In this document: positions 25,348 to 38,960 of the stretch, one piece after another
How positions within the stretch are numbered: the stretch's first letter is position 1
Layout: each line of letters opens with the position of its first letter
Source: Glandiceps talaboti
Lineage: Eukaryota; Hemichordata; Enteropneusta; Spengelidae
Length of the DNA: 64,000 nucleotides
Assembly (NCBI RefSeq): GCF_964340395.1
Contig: NC_135552.1
Span: 16,723,194 to 16,787,193, forward strand
Reading direction: 5' to 3'
The notes under the pieces: generated by a model
What the model saw: the letters and a program-made list of their open reading frames with translations, nothing else
What the model was told of the DNA's origin: nothing
Database searches by the model: none
Position numbers and translations under genes: made by a program

Positions 25348-28260
25348 GTGTGATCGGAAGATAAAATCACAAATATCTTTTAAAAAAATGCATAATGGAA
25401 ATAACGAGATATGTTATTATAAACAATAATTTCACGTTGTTAGGTACGAGGTATCGATTGCTAAATAAACATGGAACCTGTAACAACTACACTTGTGATA
25501 CAAAGTATACTACATTATAAATCTTTTCTAAAAATTAACATGTAACTCTTTTATCCGAAGTGGGCAGCTTCGCAAAGTAAAGTCAAAAACAGTAAAATTC
25601 AGAAACTATAAGCAGAATAGCTATGTCTGTGGTCTATCGAGTTTTATTATATCGACTTAAACTAATTAGATTAGTGTCGCAGATTGTCTGATAACTACAA
25701 TGTTGATATATTTATTTGATGAATTTATTTGAAATGTCGCAATAATCTTTTTTTATGTATAAACTGTATTGCTATCACATTTATACTATATTAAAAATGT
25801 AAATGTCATGATGCAATGTGATTTATTGGCAAAACCAAGACAATGCAATCTGATAATAACTAATCGATTCTGACGAACCTGAATATCAGACTACAATAGA
25901 AATGTTCTATAGTGATCTGGATTTGAATCAATAGGTTTACTGCTACTCTGGTTCTTGTCACTACGCGTGTAACTTGAACCACGGTACGCCAGTTCTTTAC
26001 TTTCTGTGTATCTCTGTTACGAAGGCTTTGTAGATGAATACTGGGCTATAAATGTGAGCCCGTCGCAATGTAATGATCATCATAATCGCAGTTATGTGAT
26101 GTCACCGTTGTTTGGTTTATCTGGTACCTCCAAAACTACTGATATCGATGCGTATTATCCAGTTATTGCGGCTCAGTATGCTGAAGGCTTCACCTTGTCG
26201 CAGTTTGCCCCGATACCAGGATCGTTCCAGTGGAGTGGTAGGTCCCCCAATGGAGGTACCTTGAAATACCAGGCTATTTTGTCGAAGCAAAGCAGGTTAG
26301 TTGGGAATAAAGAAATTAACAATCCTGTTGGATGTCACACATCTGTTTACAAACATACACACACCAGATTAGAAAGAGATGTACAACCTGGTGACACTTT
26401 ATATAAAGTTTCAAAGCTCGGTAAACCTTTAGTTTCTTCGAATTCCATTACACCGCAAAATTAGACCACCTGTTAATCGTGAGGACTTGCGCACAATTAT
26501 GTAGCCCTATACAACAGGTCCCAGTTCGCCTTGTGTTTTGTTAATTTCACCTTCCTGTTCTCTGTAGAAATGTCTGTTATTCAAATGAGTTTACACAACA
26601 CATAATTGACAGCACACAGACATTTAAGTGAGTGTGTAATTATTGAATGACGAAAATAAAATGAATAGTCACAACAAAACATAACATTCTGATGATTGCT
26701 AAAATTTCGTCCTGTTGACAATGCACCGTTAGGTTAATTTGCAACATTGTTCTAATGTTATATTTTTAATGTTGTGTTTTTGACGAATCTATATAGGGTA
26801 TATCTAACTCCAAAACATCTTACATTTCCTTGATAGTACTAGTGCGGAAGAATCGTGGCAGCTACACATAGTCAAGAGTTGTCTACCTCCCGATATGATG
26901 AAGTCGGGGTTTGAAATGTTATTCCCCTCCGACCAGGGTACGAGTAGTGATTCCTCACATTTTTCATGTTTATACCACATAGTAAGTATACCAACCTATC
27001 TAAAGTGGCCATAGCTTTCCTTTTATAGCAACCTGTGCTGTCTCCAGTCTATAAACTATATATTGGGGATGCCAGAACTGCATAAAGCATATATATGAAT
27101 GCTGTAAAACCAACAACCACCTTTAAAATTGAATAACAGTTAAAATTCAAACAATAGTAGTCAAACAAGGGGCATTGAAAATTCTTTCTGAGTAGAAAAA
27201 TTATTGATTCTCTTCAATAAAATGCAGGGACTGGCGCTCCTTCAAGAATCGACACCAGCGACATGCATCACTGAGCGATAACCGTTTCCATTCCGAATTA
27301 ATAAACCTGACAAAGTTGAAATCAATTTCACACATGAACACCAGTGCAACCGAAACTTTTAAACACATTTGAAAATTGTACTCATATAATTCCCCCCATT
27401 CTCTTCTCAGATAACTGAAACTTGTGCAAAAGGTGGTCGTCTCGTATGTGTGGAACTATCAAGACCAAGCCCTGTACCGACAGTACAAGGAGGGGGTCGA
27501 GGTTGTATAAATATTTACGGTTTCGTTCAGTTTAGTTAAAGCAACTTCTTCTTTTTTAAAAAAAAAACAAACTCTCACTTGCGAAAAACTAGTCGAAGAT
27601 TTATTTCGTCGTCGACGGTTGTACAATGATATTCTGTGCAACTATTATTATTATTATTGACTTCTTGATGCAAGCTCATTTGTGTAGGTTATTTTGTCAG
27701 CATAGAACTTAACCTATTGAAGCACTACACACATTTGATAATTAGTGAAAACAAAAACTGAAGCTTTCGTTCATACCTATGGACTTCTTCACTATTACTT
27801 CCATTCCCCATTAACCCCAAGACATGGTCTACCCAAGGCACTATATTCCAGTACTCTCTAATAGTAATATCGTACATTAAGCTTACTATAGCTATGATCT
27901 CATCATCTTGGTAATATTTCGGTATTCCATCAAAAGTCACCTAAGTTTTTCCTCAGGTCAAAGTCAACCATAAAGCAACTCTCTTGATTTTAACATTCAG
28001 TAATGGTAATGGACTTATTCTTTAACATGGCAAAACATGAAAACCCGAGTAGTTACTCCTACCAGGCCATCCACGTACCAATCGACGTGATATATACACT
28101 CGGTATGACGCCAGAAAATACAACGGTTCAGCTAGATATAGATTGGCATGCTCAGCTACAGGAACACTTATCAAAGGGATGGAAACTGGTTGATATCTTC
28201 TTTGATGGTGGATCAAGTACAGAAAGTAAGGTTTTATTAACATTACAATATACCAATCAA

Positions 28261-28320
28261 ACGTCAAGTCAAGTCAAGTCAAGTCAAGTCAAACAAGTAA
28301 TGAAAAGTAACGTAAAAGTT
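28261..28320 (+). repeat. (GTCAA)n and short AAAGT repeats, intron 5 of copy C
   Basis: Six GTCAA units followed by a few GTAA/AAAGT units. This looks like an unexpanded form of the copy A satellite region. Confidence 0.85.
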
Positions 28321-28736
28321 CAGTAGCACTAACAGCAGAAATAAGCTTGTCTGCCAGCTCTTTCTTTAGTTTAGACGAGTTTAGACAGTCAAAGTCAGTT
28401 TAATTCAGTTCTTATCAACTTAGTGCAGTTTAGATTAATTCGTTCAGTAGTACCAGGTAGTAGTTTGTTTAATTTAGTCAACAATCTAACTTGAAGTTAA
28501 TCTGTGAATTGTGCACATTAAGTCCATCATTTACTCACTCCATATTTTTATCTGGTTATTTCTAGAGGCTTTTCCAGAGCCTAGGGGTTTCATATCATCA
28601 TCTGGTAGTCTCAACTCAGTGTGGTTCTTTGAAAAGGACAGTTCTAAATTAGAGGACAATACACCCCTGTATGAGGGCGCTGTTGTGGAATACTGGCAGA
28701 AGATAACTGTTAAAGTACATATAATTATTGAACTAC

Positions 28737-28838
28737 ACGTGTGTGTGTATGTGTGCGTGCACGTGTGCATGGATCTGTGTGTACTGTATATGTATGTTAT
28801 GTATGTATGTATGTATGTATGTATGTATGTATGTATGT

Positions 28839-28890
<52 letters not shown>

Positions 28891-29018
28891 ATGTATGTAT
28901 GTATGTATGTATGTATGTATGTATGTGTGTGTATGCATGTGTGTGTATGCATGGATGTGTGTGTATGCCTGCATGGATGTATTTGTGTGTGTCTATGTGT
29001 ATATGTGTGTTTGTGCAT
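28737..29018 (+). repeat. TGTA/TG microsatellite, intron 6 of copy C
   Basis: Mixed TG, TGTA and TGCA blocks between the exon 6 donor and exon 7 acceptor. Confidence 0.96.
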
Positions 29019-29299
29019 CTGACAAAGAATACTAGTCATGTATGTTTTCCTTCACTGTACAGATGACAATGACTGGTACCACCACTCCCCATGGTACGTG
29101 GAATGAATGCATCCTCACTATGGGTCAACGGGGTTGGGAATTGGCATCCATTGTAATGACGCCAGAGTCCAAAGAACAAGGCAACACTGTACATGTCAAG
29201 GTAGTGCTTCTCTTCCAGCGGAGAATCATAACCCAATCAGCTACAGATACAGAAAATCCAGGAGAGAGCACAGCCAATGAGGAAACACCAGCTGCATAG

Positions 29300-32200
29300 T
29301 GGAAAACCAATAAACTGTTTAGTAATGTAGGCTATATGATAAAATTATTGGTGTAAATACAAGAACTTTAATCCTGTTAAAAGTGTTATACTGTAACTTA
29401 CTGATAATCTTATTCAAACAACATGTGAGGTCTTAATCCAGAGATCTTGTACCTGTCCATCTTATAATATTGGTCATAGTGGGGCAAAAGAACCATTGAA
29501 AGAACGAGAGCGTTTATTGTACGGGGAGATGAACATTTTCTTGTCATCAGGTAAACCCATTATTCAATGCAGATCATAAATTCAAGAGTTTGTATAATTT
29601 GTAATTGCAGCTGTGAGGTCCCAGAGCATTGACCTTTTTACTACGTCAGATATGTTCTATCTACTATAACATTATATACTTCTTTGGCCTAAAAAAATTT
29701 GCTTGAATCTGGTTACCCAACCTACCTAGTTTTTTACACCGATCCTACATATTTGAGAAAAAAAATAAGAAAATCAAGAAAATTGTGAAGTCTCGCAAGA
29801 AATAGTGGACGCGGAAACTGACATCAACTGAAAAAGACAATATAAAACTGTTCTTCTAATCTGTAATGGTGTACATCTGATGAGAAGAAACCAATTACAC
29901 AACGACCATATAAATAGCATGTGTGACACAAAACTCCGATCCTCAGCCCACAAGTGTACGCGTCTAATCCTTTACTCAGCGTCGAAACAGTTATGGTTCT
30001 ATTCCGAGCTACGCAATGCCTCAGACCGCCTTGTTTGGTGGTCTGAAACAAGGCCAATGTCATAACAAGACATTTAAAGCTAAAGAAAATAACATACATT
30101 CGTATGGTTTTATCACAGCTGAAAACCTAACACAACTTTAGGTATAAGTTCTTAAGATCAGAAAGTGTTGTGTTAATAAAAGGCAGGGAAAATTAGGTCA
30201 CATAAGGCCTAATAAAAGCAATTGTGTGGTTTCGATTATGCTCAATTTTTAGAATAGGTTGGGTAGGTAGATTTTTTTATTTTATTGTATTATATATTTT
30301 TTCATGTGTGAATGTCTAGTTCAGTAGTTATGTTTTCCATTGTTTTCCAAGTGGTCTCTTATTTTTATTTTAGGGTGCGGACTCAAAATCAATGTGATTG
30401 TATTTATTGTATAACATTATGCGTTCAGGTACACAAATGTATGTTTATATTTACCCACAGGTGATTCAATACAGTTCATGAAAGTGTACGATATTTACGG
30501 ATAAGTTATTAGCGCTAACAAAAATATCACATGAATCAAGGAAAACCAGGAGTGTATTTGAGTTGCATAATCGTGATTGTCATTACTAGTCACACGAAAT
30601 CATGCATGATTGTGATTTTAAATCATGATTTATGATTTTGCAAACCGAACACACTGATAGTGCTGTGGAGGAAGTAAAAGGTAAAAATCAGTTTGTACCA
30701 CAGGTGTGTTAACTTTACATTTAAACACTTGTTTCCGATTTCAACAATAGGTGGTAAATCACCTAAATGTAGACGTGAGAGACGGTTTGTTTGTTTGTTT
30801 GTTTGTTTGTTTGTTTGTTTGTTTGTTGTTATTGTTATTTTTGTGAATACCAAGATCGTACGTCACCTATACAAACAATTTTACACTTACATATATATAT
30901 TTACTGTCATTCTTATATATATTTATCAGTTAAAAATGATCCAGTGAGTATAAATTTGCATTTGAAACTATTAACACACAAAGTTCATGAATATTCATTC
31001 TCGCAGGGAAAAACTTCTTTTAAATGTCCAATCTGATAGATTTCTTTTGTATTACTTAATAATGGTCTTTTTGGAAAACGAATTATTATGTTCAAATAGT
31101 TTCATTCTGTGTGTAGAATTCTCAAAAATACTCAATTTCATCAATCGAAAATCAACAGTGCAACAAATTATCAACTTCATTCCCAGATGAAGATGGCTGT
31201 TAGTCGTCGAGATATTTAAACACTCTGTTGTATTAAGTGTTTGTTCAGCATACTATTGTGTGCTTTTCTCCAGTGAAACAGAGCAGTTGTCAGATTAGAG
31301 GTGTTTATTGGAGAATTCATAGACTTGTAGCATATCACCTCGAGAGTAATATTTGATAGTTTGTCTTTGTACTGTATGTCCTGACATTCAGTCATTCAGT
31401 GACCCGCCTTTAACAGGTTCGTTGTCATGTATCTGTAACCATGGTGACCATGCTGCGAGGCATATTCAAGATGTGGTCTGACAAATTCCAAGTATAATAT
31501 GTCAGTTTCCGCATCCACTGTTTCTGGCAAGACTTCACACAATGTTCGCGATTTTATTATGTTTTTCTCGAATATGAAAAAAAAGTTTTGTGTTGGTAGT
31601 GAAAACAAAACTAGGCGGGGTCGGGTAAAAGGAACCAAATATTTTTTTTTCTTTCGTGTAAAGGAACCAAATATTTTTTTTTCTTAATTAAGGACTCATA
31701 TAAATACCTGAAAGTACAAGCATTGACATCAAGAGTTAATGATTGTCATAACGTTGGGTGACTGAATAGTCTATTTGGGCTGGGATATTTGCAGATCAAA
31801 AGGACATTTCAGTTTAGGATGTATATGACTTGCTCAAGTCTCTGGGCTATTTTCATTATTTATTGGACTAAAATATATATATTTTTAACACATGGGGTGT
31901 GTTGAACTTCTTTGATGTTAAATAACAACCTGAAAGTGCTTGCAAAACAGTGGTTTAATTGCACATAGCCCTTTGAGAGTAACTGGAATTTTTAAATTAA
32001 AGACATTTTCTTTTACAAAATTAGAAATTAATAACACAAATTAATTTAAAATATTTGAAGATCATGAGATATAAAAATCTCCTAAGGACTGGTGCCAGTC
32101 AACTGAAGATGTCGTAAATCCCATCTTTGAAAGACACAACTAATATTTATTTTTTTGTTTATGCATTAATGTTTTGTTAGTTGTTTTTAGATACATTGCC

Positions 32201-32505
32201 CTCTAGAAATAGTAAGTTGAAGTAGCGTCCCGTTACCATGGCTGCGTGTCAACAGTTGTAATCAATAAAGAATGCAAACACAAGAGCTTCGCAAAGTATT
32301 CGTTTTGATAGTGAAAACTATATATCCACCGATTGTAATGTATATTTTCAATGTGGCCCTTATTCCTTACCACACTCGGTAACATCAAGCTGGTAAACTG
32401 CTATAATATTTAACGGATGGATTATCCCAGTATTCCGCAAGATCCATTTCTCTTCGACTAGGACAATTAACTGGATATTGTATCCAAGTATTTGATAAGT
32501 CAGGT
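29300..32505 (+). repeat. 3' flank of C and 5' flank of D
   Basis: 29309-29314 is AATAAA. 29400-29900 matches the D and E 3' flanks. 29930-30080 matches about 1500-1655. 30660-32500 matches the C 5' flank. A (GTTT)n run lies at 30787-30835. No gene is supported; a reverse-transcriptase remnant is listed separately. Confidence 0.6.
31396..31520 (-). pseudogene. Tiny reverse-transcriptase remnant (RPHLEYAS motif)
   Basis: The minus-strand frame contains EFVRPHLEYAS, a motif common near the C-terminal side of non-LTR reverse transcriptases. A related, more damaged stretch lies at about 1100-1150, so it predates the duplication of the flanks. Confidence 0.4.
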
Positions 32506-32691
32506 ATGGGTTGTGGAAGTTCAAGTTCAGGGAAGTCCAACAAAAATTACTCTGCCCTACCTGAAGATGCAGTACCTTACCCAGGTCTTGCTTTGGACGT
32601 ACGTCTGATTAACGTCCCTGTTAAAATGAAGACTGAAGGTATGTTATCATGGTTATATACACCAATTTAGCTGCTCAATTCCGAGACTGAT

Positions 32692-32744
<53 letters not shown>

Positions 32745-35700
32745 TACATACATACATACACACACACGCGCATACATACATACATACATACATACATACA
32801 TACATACATACATACATACATACATACATACATACATACATACATACATACATACAAATAAGTGAAAATCAGAAACTATAGGCAGAATAGCTATGTCTGT
32901 GGTCTATCGAGTTTTATTATATCGACTTAAACTAATTAGATTAGTCTCGCAGATTGTCTGATAACTACAATGTTGTCTTTGAACTATCGATTTAAGGAAT
33001 TCTTTATAAATGTTGACATGCCACTGCCAATAATCTTTATTTATGGAATATTGCTATATTTATGGAGTATTGCTATCACATTTATAGTACATTAAAATGA
33101 ACGAACTTTCTAGACGAATACTGAACTATAAATGTCAGCATGTATTGGCTATCCGAATGTAATCATCATCACATTTATGTGATTTTACTATTTTTTGGTC
33201 GACAGCTTCATTGTTTTGTACCTCCGCAACCACTGATATCGATGCGTATTATCCAGTTATTGTGGCTCAGTATGCTGAAGACTTCACCTTGTCACAGTTT
33301 GCCCCCATACCAGGAGCTTTCCAGAGGAGTAGTAAGTCCTCCACGAGAAGTACCTTGAAATGCCAGGCTATTCTGTCGAAACAGACCAGGTAAGTTGGAT
33401 TTTATAACGCCCAACAAGGTTACACATCTGTTTACAAACATATTTACATCAGATATGAAAAATGTGTATATGTCGAGTCTTTAAATTACCAAGGAAATGA
33501 CAAGCACTCAAGTCTGTAGTTTGAGTTTATTAAGAAAGAGATGATCTGCCTGACAGTTTGTAACGTTTTCCATCAAATCTCGGTGAACGTTTACTTCGAA
33601 TTCCATTGTACCGCAAAAATAGACCATCTGTTAATCGTAAGGACTCGTCCACAATTATGTAGACCTATACAACAGGTCCTCATTTTTACTAAAATGTTGT
33701 TAACTTCATGTTCCTGTCCTTTGTAGAAATGTCTATCATTCAAATGAGTTTACACAACACACAATCAACAGCACACAGAAAGTGAAGTTTTGAATGTGTA
33801 ATTTTGACGAAAATAAAATGAATACTCACAGCAAACATTAACATTCTGACGACTGCTTAAATTTCGTCCTGTTTACAAAGCATCGTTAGTTTAATTTGCA
33901 ACATTGTTCAAATGTTATATCCGGGGTTATATCACATGTTGTGTTTGCCCAAACTTTTGACGAATCTATGGAGCGTATATCTAACTCTAAAATCATCTTA
34001 CATTTCCTTGACAGTGCGGAAGAATCGTGGCAGCTACACATAGTCAAGAGTTATCGTGCTCCCAATATGATGAAGCCAGGGTTTAAAATGTTATTCCCCT
34101 CCAACCAGGGTACTAGTAGTGATTCCTCACATTTATACCAAACAGTAAGTATACCAATCTATCTAAAGTGACAATAGCTTTCGGTTTATAGCAACCTGTG
34201 CTGTCTCCAGTCTAATGCAACTATATATTGGGGAGACCCGAATTGTATTAAGCATATGAATACTGTAATATCAACAACCACCTTAAAAATTGAATAACAG
34301 TTAAAACCCAAACAATAGCGAATCGAGACCAGAAGCATGCACCAGCGATGGTTTCCATCCCGAATTACTAAAACATGTCTACGTACATATAGTTGAAATC
34401 TATTACACATATGGGTACCAGTTCTACCGAAACTGAGAAACACATTTGAAAATTTTATTCATAACATTCTCCAATCCTCTTCTCAGATAGCTGAAACTTG
34501 TGCAGAAGGTGGACGTCTCGTATGTATAGAATTATCAAGACCAAGCACTGCACAGACAGTACAAGGAATGGGTCTAGGTAGGGAGCACATCTCAGCAATG
34601 TTAACACGGTTCTATAAATATCTACTGTTCCATTCAGTTTAGTTAGTGCAAACTTCTTGAAAAAACTCTCACTTGCGAACAAACTAGTCGAAGATTTAAG
34701 CCGTCGTTTACGGCTGGTATTAAAGATGTTATGTACAACTATTATTATTTACGTCTTGATGCAAGCTTATTTGTGTGGGTTATTTTATCAGCATAGAACT
34801 TATCCTAATAAAGCACTATACACATTTGATAATTAATGAAAACAAAAACTGAAGTTTTCGTTCATACATGTGGACCTCTTCACTATTTCTTCCATCCCAC
34901 ATTCCCACCGTCATCCTGGAGCACATGCTATCTCCCGCACACGACATTCCTCAGACTATGATATCTAGGTATATTCTAATCTTCTGCATACAAGACCTTG
35001 GACTACACTTCGAGATGTTGAGGAACACAACCGAAAGAATACAGAACATCTCTGGTCGCCGAATAACCTGAGGACTACTTATTGAATAATCTCTCCACAG
35101 AGAGAGTCCAAAATGGTCTACCCAAGGCACCATATTCTAGCACTTATCCTTACTGTATAGTTATGATCTCACCAAATTTGTAATACAAGTAATTCGATAT
35201 TCCATCAAAAGTCACGTAAGTAGACCAAGTTTTTCCTCAGGTCAAAGTCAGTCATAAAGCAACTCTCTTGATTTTAACATTTCAGTAATGGGAATGGACT
35301 TATTCTTTAACATGGCAAAACATCCAAACCCGACTACTTACTCCTACCAGGCCATCCACGTACCAATCAACTTTAAAATGCAGGCTGGTATGACGTCAGC
35401 AAGTACAAAGATTGACTTTAATTGGTATGCTAAGCTACAGGAATACTTATCACAAGGATGGAAACTGGTCGATATCTTTCTTGATGGATCAAGTATAGAA
35501 AGTAAGGTTTTATCAGCATTAGAATATACCAATTAAACGTCACGTCAAGTCAAGTATGTAATGTAAAATTTCGATAGAAGTAAAGTAAAGTAAAGTAAAG
35601 GTGATGTAAATTTAAGTAAATCTTAAGAAAAGTAAACGTAACGTAAACGTACAGAAGTAAAATAAAGTAAATTAGATTAAGTCAAAGCTAGTGTTGGTGG

Positions 35701-36369
35701 TGTACTTTCTTTAGTTCATAGTATTTTTTCCGGTCTAGTCTAGTGATCTTTGACCAAATATCCTCTGATTGTAATAAATGTAATGTCATCACCAGACATT
35801 TTCCCATGAACCCTTGCAGGAAATCCCTAATATTCTCACACACATGTCAAATGCAGGAGGTCTTCTTTCCATTGAAGATTTCAAAGTTGAATATTGTACT
35901 AACAGCAGAAATAAGCCTGTCTGCCAGGTCTTTATGTAGGTTAGACTAAGTTTAGTCAGTCAAAGTCAGTTTAATTCAGTTCATGACAATTTAGTGTAGC
36001 TTATTTTAAAGTTGAATTGGCTTTATTTTGTTTTTTAGTTCGTTCAGTAGTACCTGGTAGTAGTTTTCTTCGATTTAGCCAATAATCTAAATTGAAGTTA
36101 AACTGTGAATTGCGCACGTTAAATTCATTATTTACTCACTCCAAATTTGTATCTGGTACATTATTTTCAGAGTGTTTCATGTCATCATCTGGTAGTCTCA
36201 ACTCAGTGTGGTTCTTTGAAAAGGATGATTCTAAATTAGAGGACAATACACCCCTGTATGAGGGCGCTGTTGTTGAATACTGGCAGAAGATAACTGTTAA
36301 TATAGTAAGTATAATTGTTGAACTACATGTGTTTGTTTGTTTGTTTGTCTGTTTGTTTGTTTGTTTGTT

Positions 36370-36440
<71 letters not shown>

Positions 36441-36723
36441 ATCTGATAAGGAATACTACTCATGTATGTTTTCCTTCACTGTACAGATGACAATGACTGG
36501 TACAACCACTCCCCGTGGTACGTGGAATGAATGCATCCTCACCATGGGGCAACGAGGTTGGGAGTTGGCATCCATTGTAATGACGCCAGAATCCGAAGAA
36601 CAAGGCAGAACTGTACATTTGAAGGTAGTGCTTCTTTTCCAGCGGAAAATCATGGCCCAATCAGCTGCAGGTACAGAAAATCCAGTAGAGAGCACAGCCA
36701 ATGAGGAAACACCAGCTGAATAA
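32506..36723 (+). CDS. Raftlin-like protein, copy D (7 exons, intact)
   Basis: Exons: 32506-32638, 33206-33389, 34015-34144, 34487-34577, 35286-35501, 36171-36304, 36487-36723, giving 374 residues. The N-terminus Met-Gly-Cys-Gly-Ser-Ser predicts myristoyl plus palmitoyl anchoring. All splice sites are canonical. The exon 2 start reads SLFCTS where A and E have SLFGLSG, a three-codon loss shared with B. Exon 4 is 12 bases shorter than in A and B, as in C. Exon 6 uses a donor 9 bases downstream of that in A and E. The raftlin landmarks of exons 5-7 are all present. It sits in tandem behind C, and each gene carries its own flanks, so separate promoters are likely. Confidence 0.8.
32694..32857 (+). 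repeat. (CA)n-(TACA)n microsatellite, intron 1 of copy D
   Basis: CA repeats followed by TACA repeats with one CACGCG interruption. Confidence 0.96.
35577..35660 (+). repeat. Short AAAGT repeats, intron 5 of copy D
   Basis: A few TAAAG units and degenerate relatives at the place of the copy A satellite. Confidence 0.8.
36331..36440 (+). repeat. (GTTT)n-(TG)n microsatellite, intron 6 of copy D
   Basis: GTTT units followed by about 65 bases of TG. The TGTA part is absent in this copy. Confidence 0.96.
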
Positions 36724-37452
36724 TGGAAAACCAATAAACTGTTTAGTAATGTAGGCTATATGATAAAATTATTAGAAGTGTAAATACAAGAACTGTAATC
36801 CTGTTAAAAAGTGTTATACAGTATTGTAACTTATACTGATAATCTTATTCAACAACATGTGGGGTCTTAATCCAGATACCGTGTACCTATCCATCTTATA
36901 AAATTGGTCATAGTGGGGCAAAAGAACCATTGAAAGAACGAGATCGTTTATTGTACGGTACACCCCTGAACATTTTGTTGTCATCAGGTAAACCCGTTAT
37001 TTGCAGATCATAAATTCAAAAGTTTGTATAGAACATTTACATGTAATTGCAGCAGTGAGGTCCCAGAGCCTTGACCTTGTTACTACGTCAGATATATTCT
37101 ATCTACTATAACATTATATACTTCTTTGACCTAAAGAGATTAGTTCCGGTTACTCGACCCCACCAAGTTTTTCACTGCCGACCCTAAACTTGTTTACGTA
37201 TTCGAAAGAAAAAAAGACAATCACGAAAATTGTGAAGTCTGTAAGGAAATAGTGGATGCGGAAACTGACATCAACTTAAAAAGTCAATATCAAATTGTTC
37301 TTCCAATCTGTAATGTGTACATCTGATGGGAAGAAACCAATAACACAGAGACCATATGGAAAACAACAGAAAAGTTAACATAACTACCTGAACTAGACAC
37401 TCCCACATGAAGAAACCTATTTTAAAAAATGAAATAAAAATCCACCTACCTC
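36724..37452 (+). repeat. 3' flank of copy D
   Basis: AATAAA at 36733-36738, then the flank shared with B, C and E. No gene seen. Confidence 0.6.
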
Positions 37453-37602
37453 TATGGCAAGCCGTTCAGGCCAAAAGTATTATTCTTATTCTGGCTGTAG
37501 TATTTTGCATTTTTCGCAGTTACAAATTTTAAAACTAATTTTAATTGTTTATGTGTAGCTTTTCGATGGAATGCACACTTTTATTCCATGTTAACATTAT
37601 TA
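37453..37602. mobile_element. Truncated MITE, family of 49021-49180
   Basis: The left end GCAAGCCGTTCAGGCCAAAA and the interior, in inverted orientation, match the complete element at 49021-49180. The right inverted repeat is missing. Confidence 0.65.
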
Positions 37603-37639
37603 AATTCTCTGACAAGTTTTCATTTATTTGAAATTATTG

Positions 37640-37704
37640 TTCATTTACTTGGTATATATATACTATATACTATATATATGTATATATATATGTATATATA
37701 TATG

Positions 37705-37765
<61 letters not shown>

Positions 37766-37874
37766 CTATACAAACTTTTGAATTTATGATCTGCAAATAA
37801 CGGGTTTACCCAAAACTATTACGCTCTGCCACTGCGGTATAGAGCACTGTCTTAGCAGATTGATACTCACCGAG

Positions 37875-37942
<68 letters not shown>

Positions 37943-38788
37943 TATATATATTGAATTTAATTATATATCATCCTTTAAATACCCAAAATTTCAATCCTTA
38001 CTTGGACGTAAATAGACAATACAAATACTGTCTCTGCTTATAAGTCAACAAGAGGCGTATCGACGTTTTCATTCTACAGACTCTCAACTTCAATGGACGC
38101 ACCCCAGTATAAAACTTGGCAAAATGAAACAAAAGTTACTAGTAACATATACGACGTGGTAAGCTGTAAAAGCGTATTATTTGAGAAATAAATGTATACT
38201 TCAAATGTCGCATGTTGTTATGCATGTTTTATTCATTTAGAGGATGAGCAAGGGAGTTCACCAATACAATTTACGGTAAAGTGTTCAATTACAAATTACG
38301 AAGGTAAATTCAATTTTTGTTAACATTATGTAAGGGACAGGACCAGGGGGCGGGGGGTGTTGAGGAGGGTCACACATTTTCAGGCCTGTGGTTGGGGGAG
38401 GGTCAAGATTTTTTGAGCCAGTATAAATGGGGAGGGTCACAGTTATTTGGACTGGTAGTCTGTTTAGCAACATATTTTTTTTAAATGTTTGTGAAGAGAA
38501 AATACTTAACTGATGTTAATGATTAGCTATACAAAGTCTCTTTTTCCATGAAAACTTTTTTATTGAATCTACTGTCATGAACACAACTATATTTCATGTA
38601 CAGTGTACATCTTTAATGTAACTACCACCATTTCTACCATCACTAACATCATCAACACCGCACCACCACCACCACCACCACCACCACTACTCCTGTCACA
38701 TTTATTGTTCTGTTCGTCATCATCGTTTTGATTGTCAATCTTGTTGTCATCATCATCATCATCGTCGTCGTCGTCGTCATCATCATCG

Positions 38789-38857
<69 letters not shown>

Positions 38858-38960
38858 CTTTTGTCATCGTTGTCCCCATCATCATCATTATAAGTGTTAC
38901 TGAAATGATCAAGTATTTTGATTTGATGTTTCTATTACTCCGTTTATACTTGTAGCAGGA
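37640..38960. repeat. AT, GGG-rich and CAT microsatellite region between D and E
   Basis: (TA)n at 37655-37762 and 37878-37950. A G-rich repeated segment lies at 38335-38460 (GAGGGTCACA motif twice). (ACC)n lies at 38661-38690 and (ATC)n at 38745-38860. No coding exon supported. Confidence 0.85.

Larger units (their letters stand above)
24929..29299 (+). pseudogene. Raftlin-like copy C (7 exons, splice and anchor defects)
   Basis: Exons: 24929-25073, exon 2 ending at 26295, 26837-26981, 27411-27501, 28001-28225, 28566-28714, 29063-29299. Compared with A, D and E, about 22 bases covering the polypyrimidine tract and AG acceptor of exon 2 are deleted near 26108. The nearest AG, at 26089-26090, would give a stop within three codons. 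An upstream AG at 26023-26024 would restore the frame and add some 26 residues, giving about 420 residues. The exon 4 donor is GTTGTA instead of GTAAG/GTAGG because of a second deletion. The N-terminus reads Met-Gly-Ser-Arg, so the palmitoylation cysteine is gone. The rest is open and well conserved, including exon 7. It is either a decaying copy or a gene with a changed N-terminal region. Confidence 0.7.

Noticed and set aside
38652-38955. Poly-Met and poly-Ile frames
   Set aside because: Translations of the (ATC)n microsatellite.
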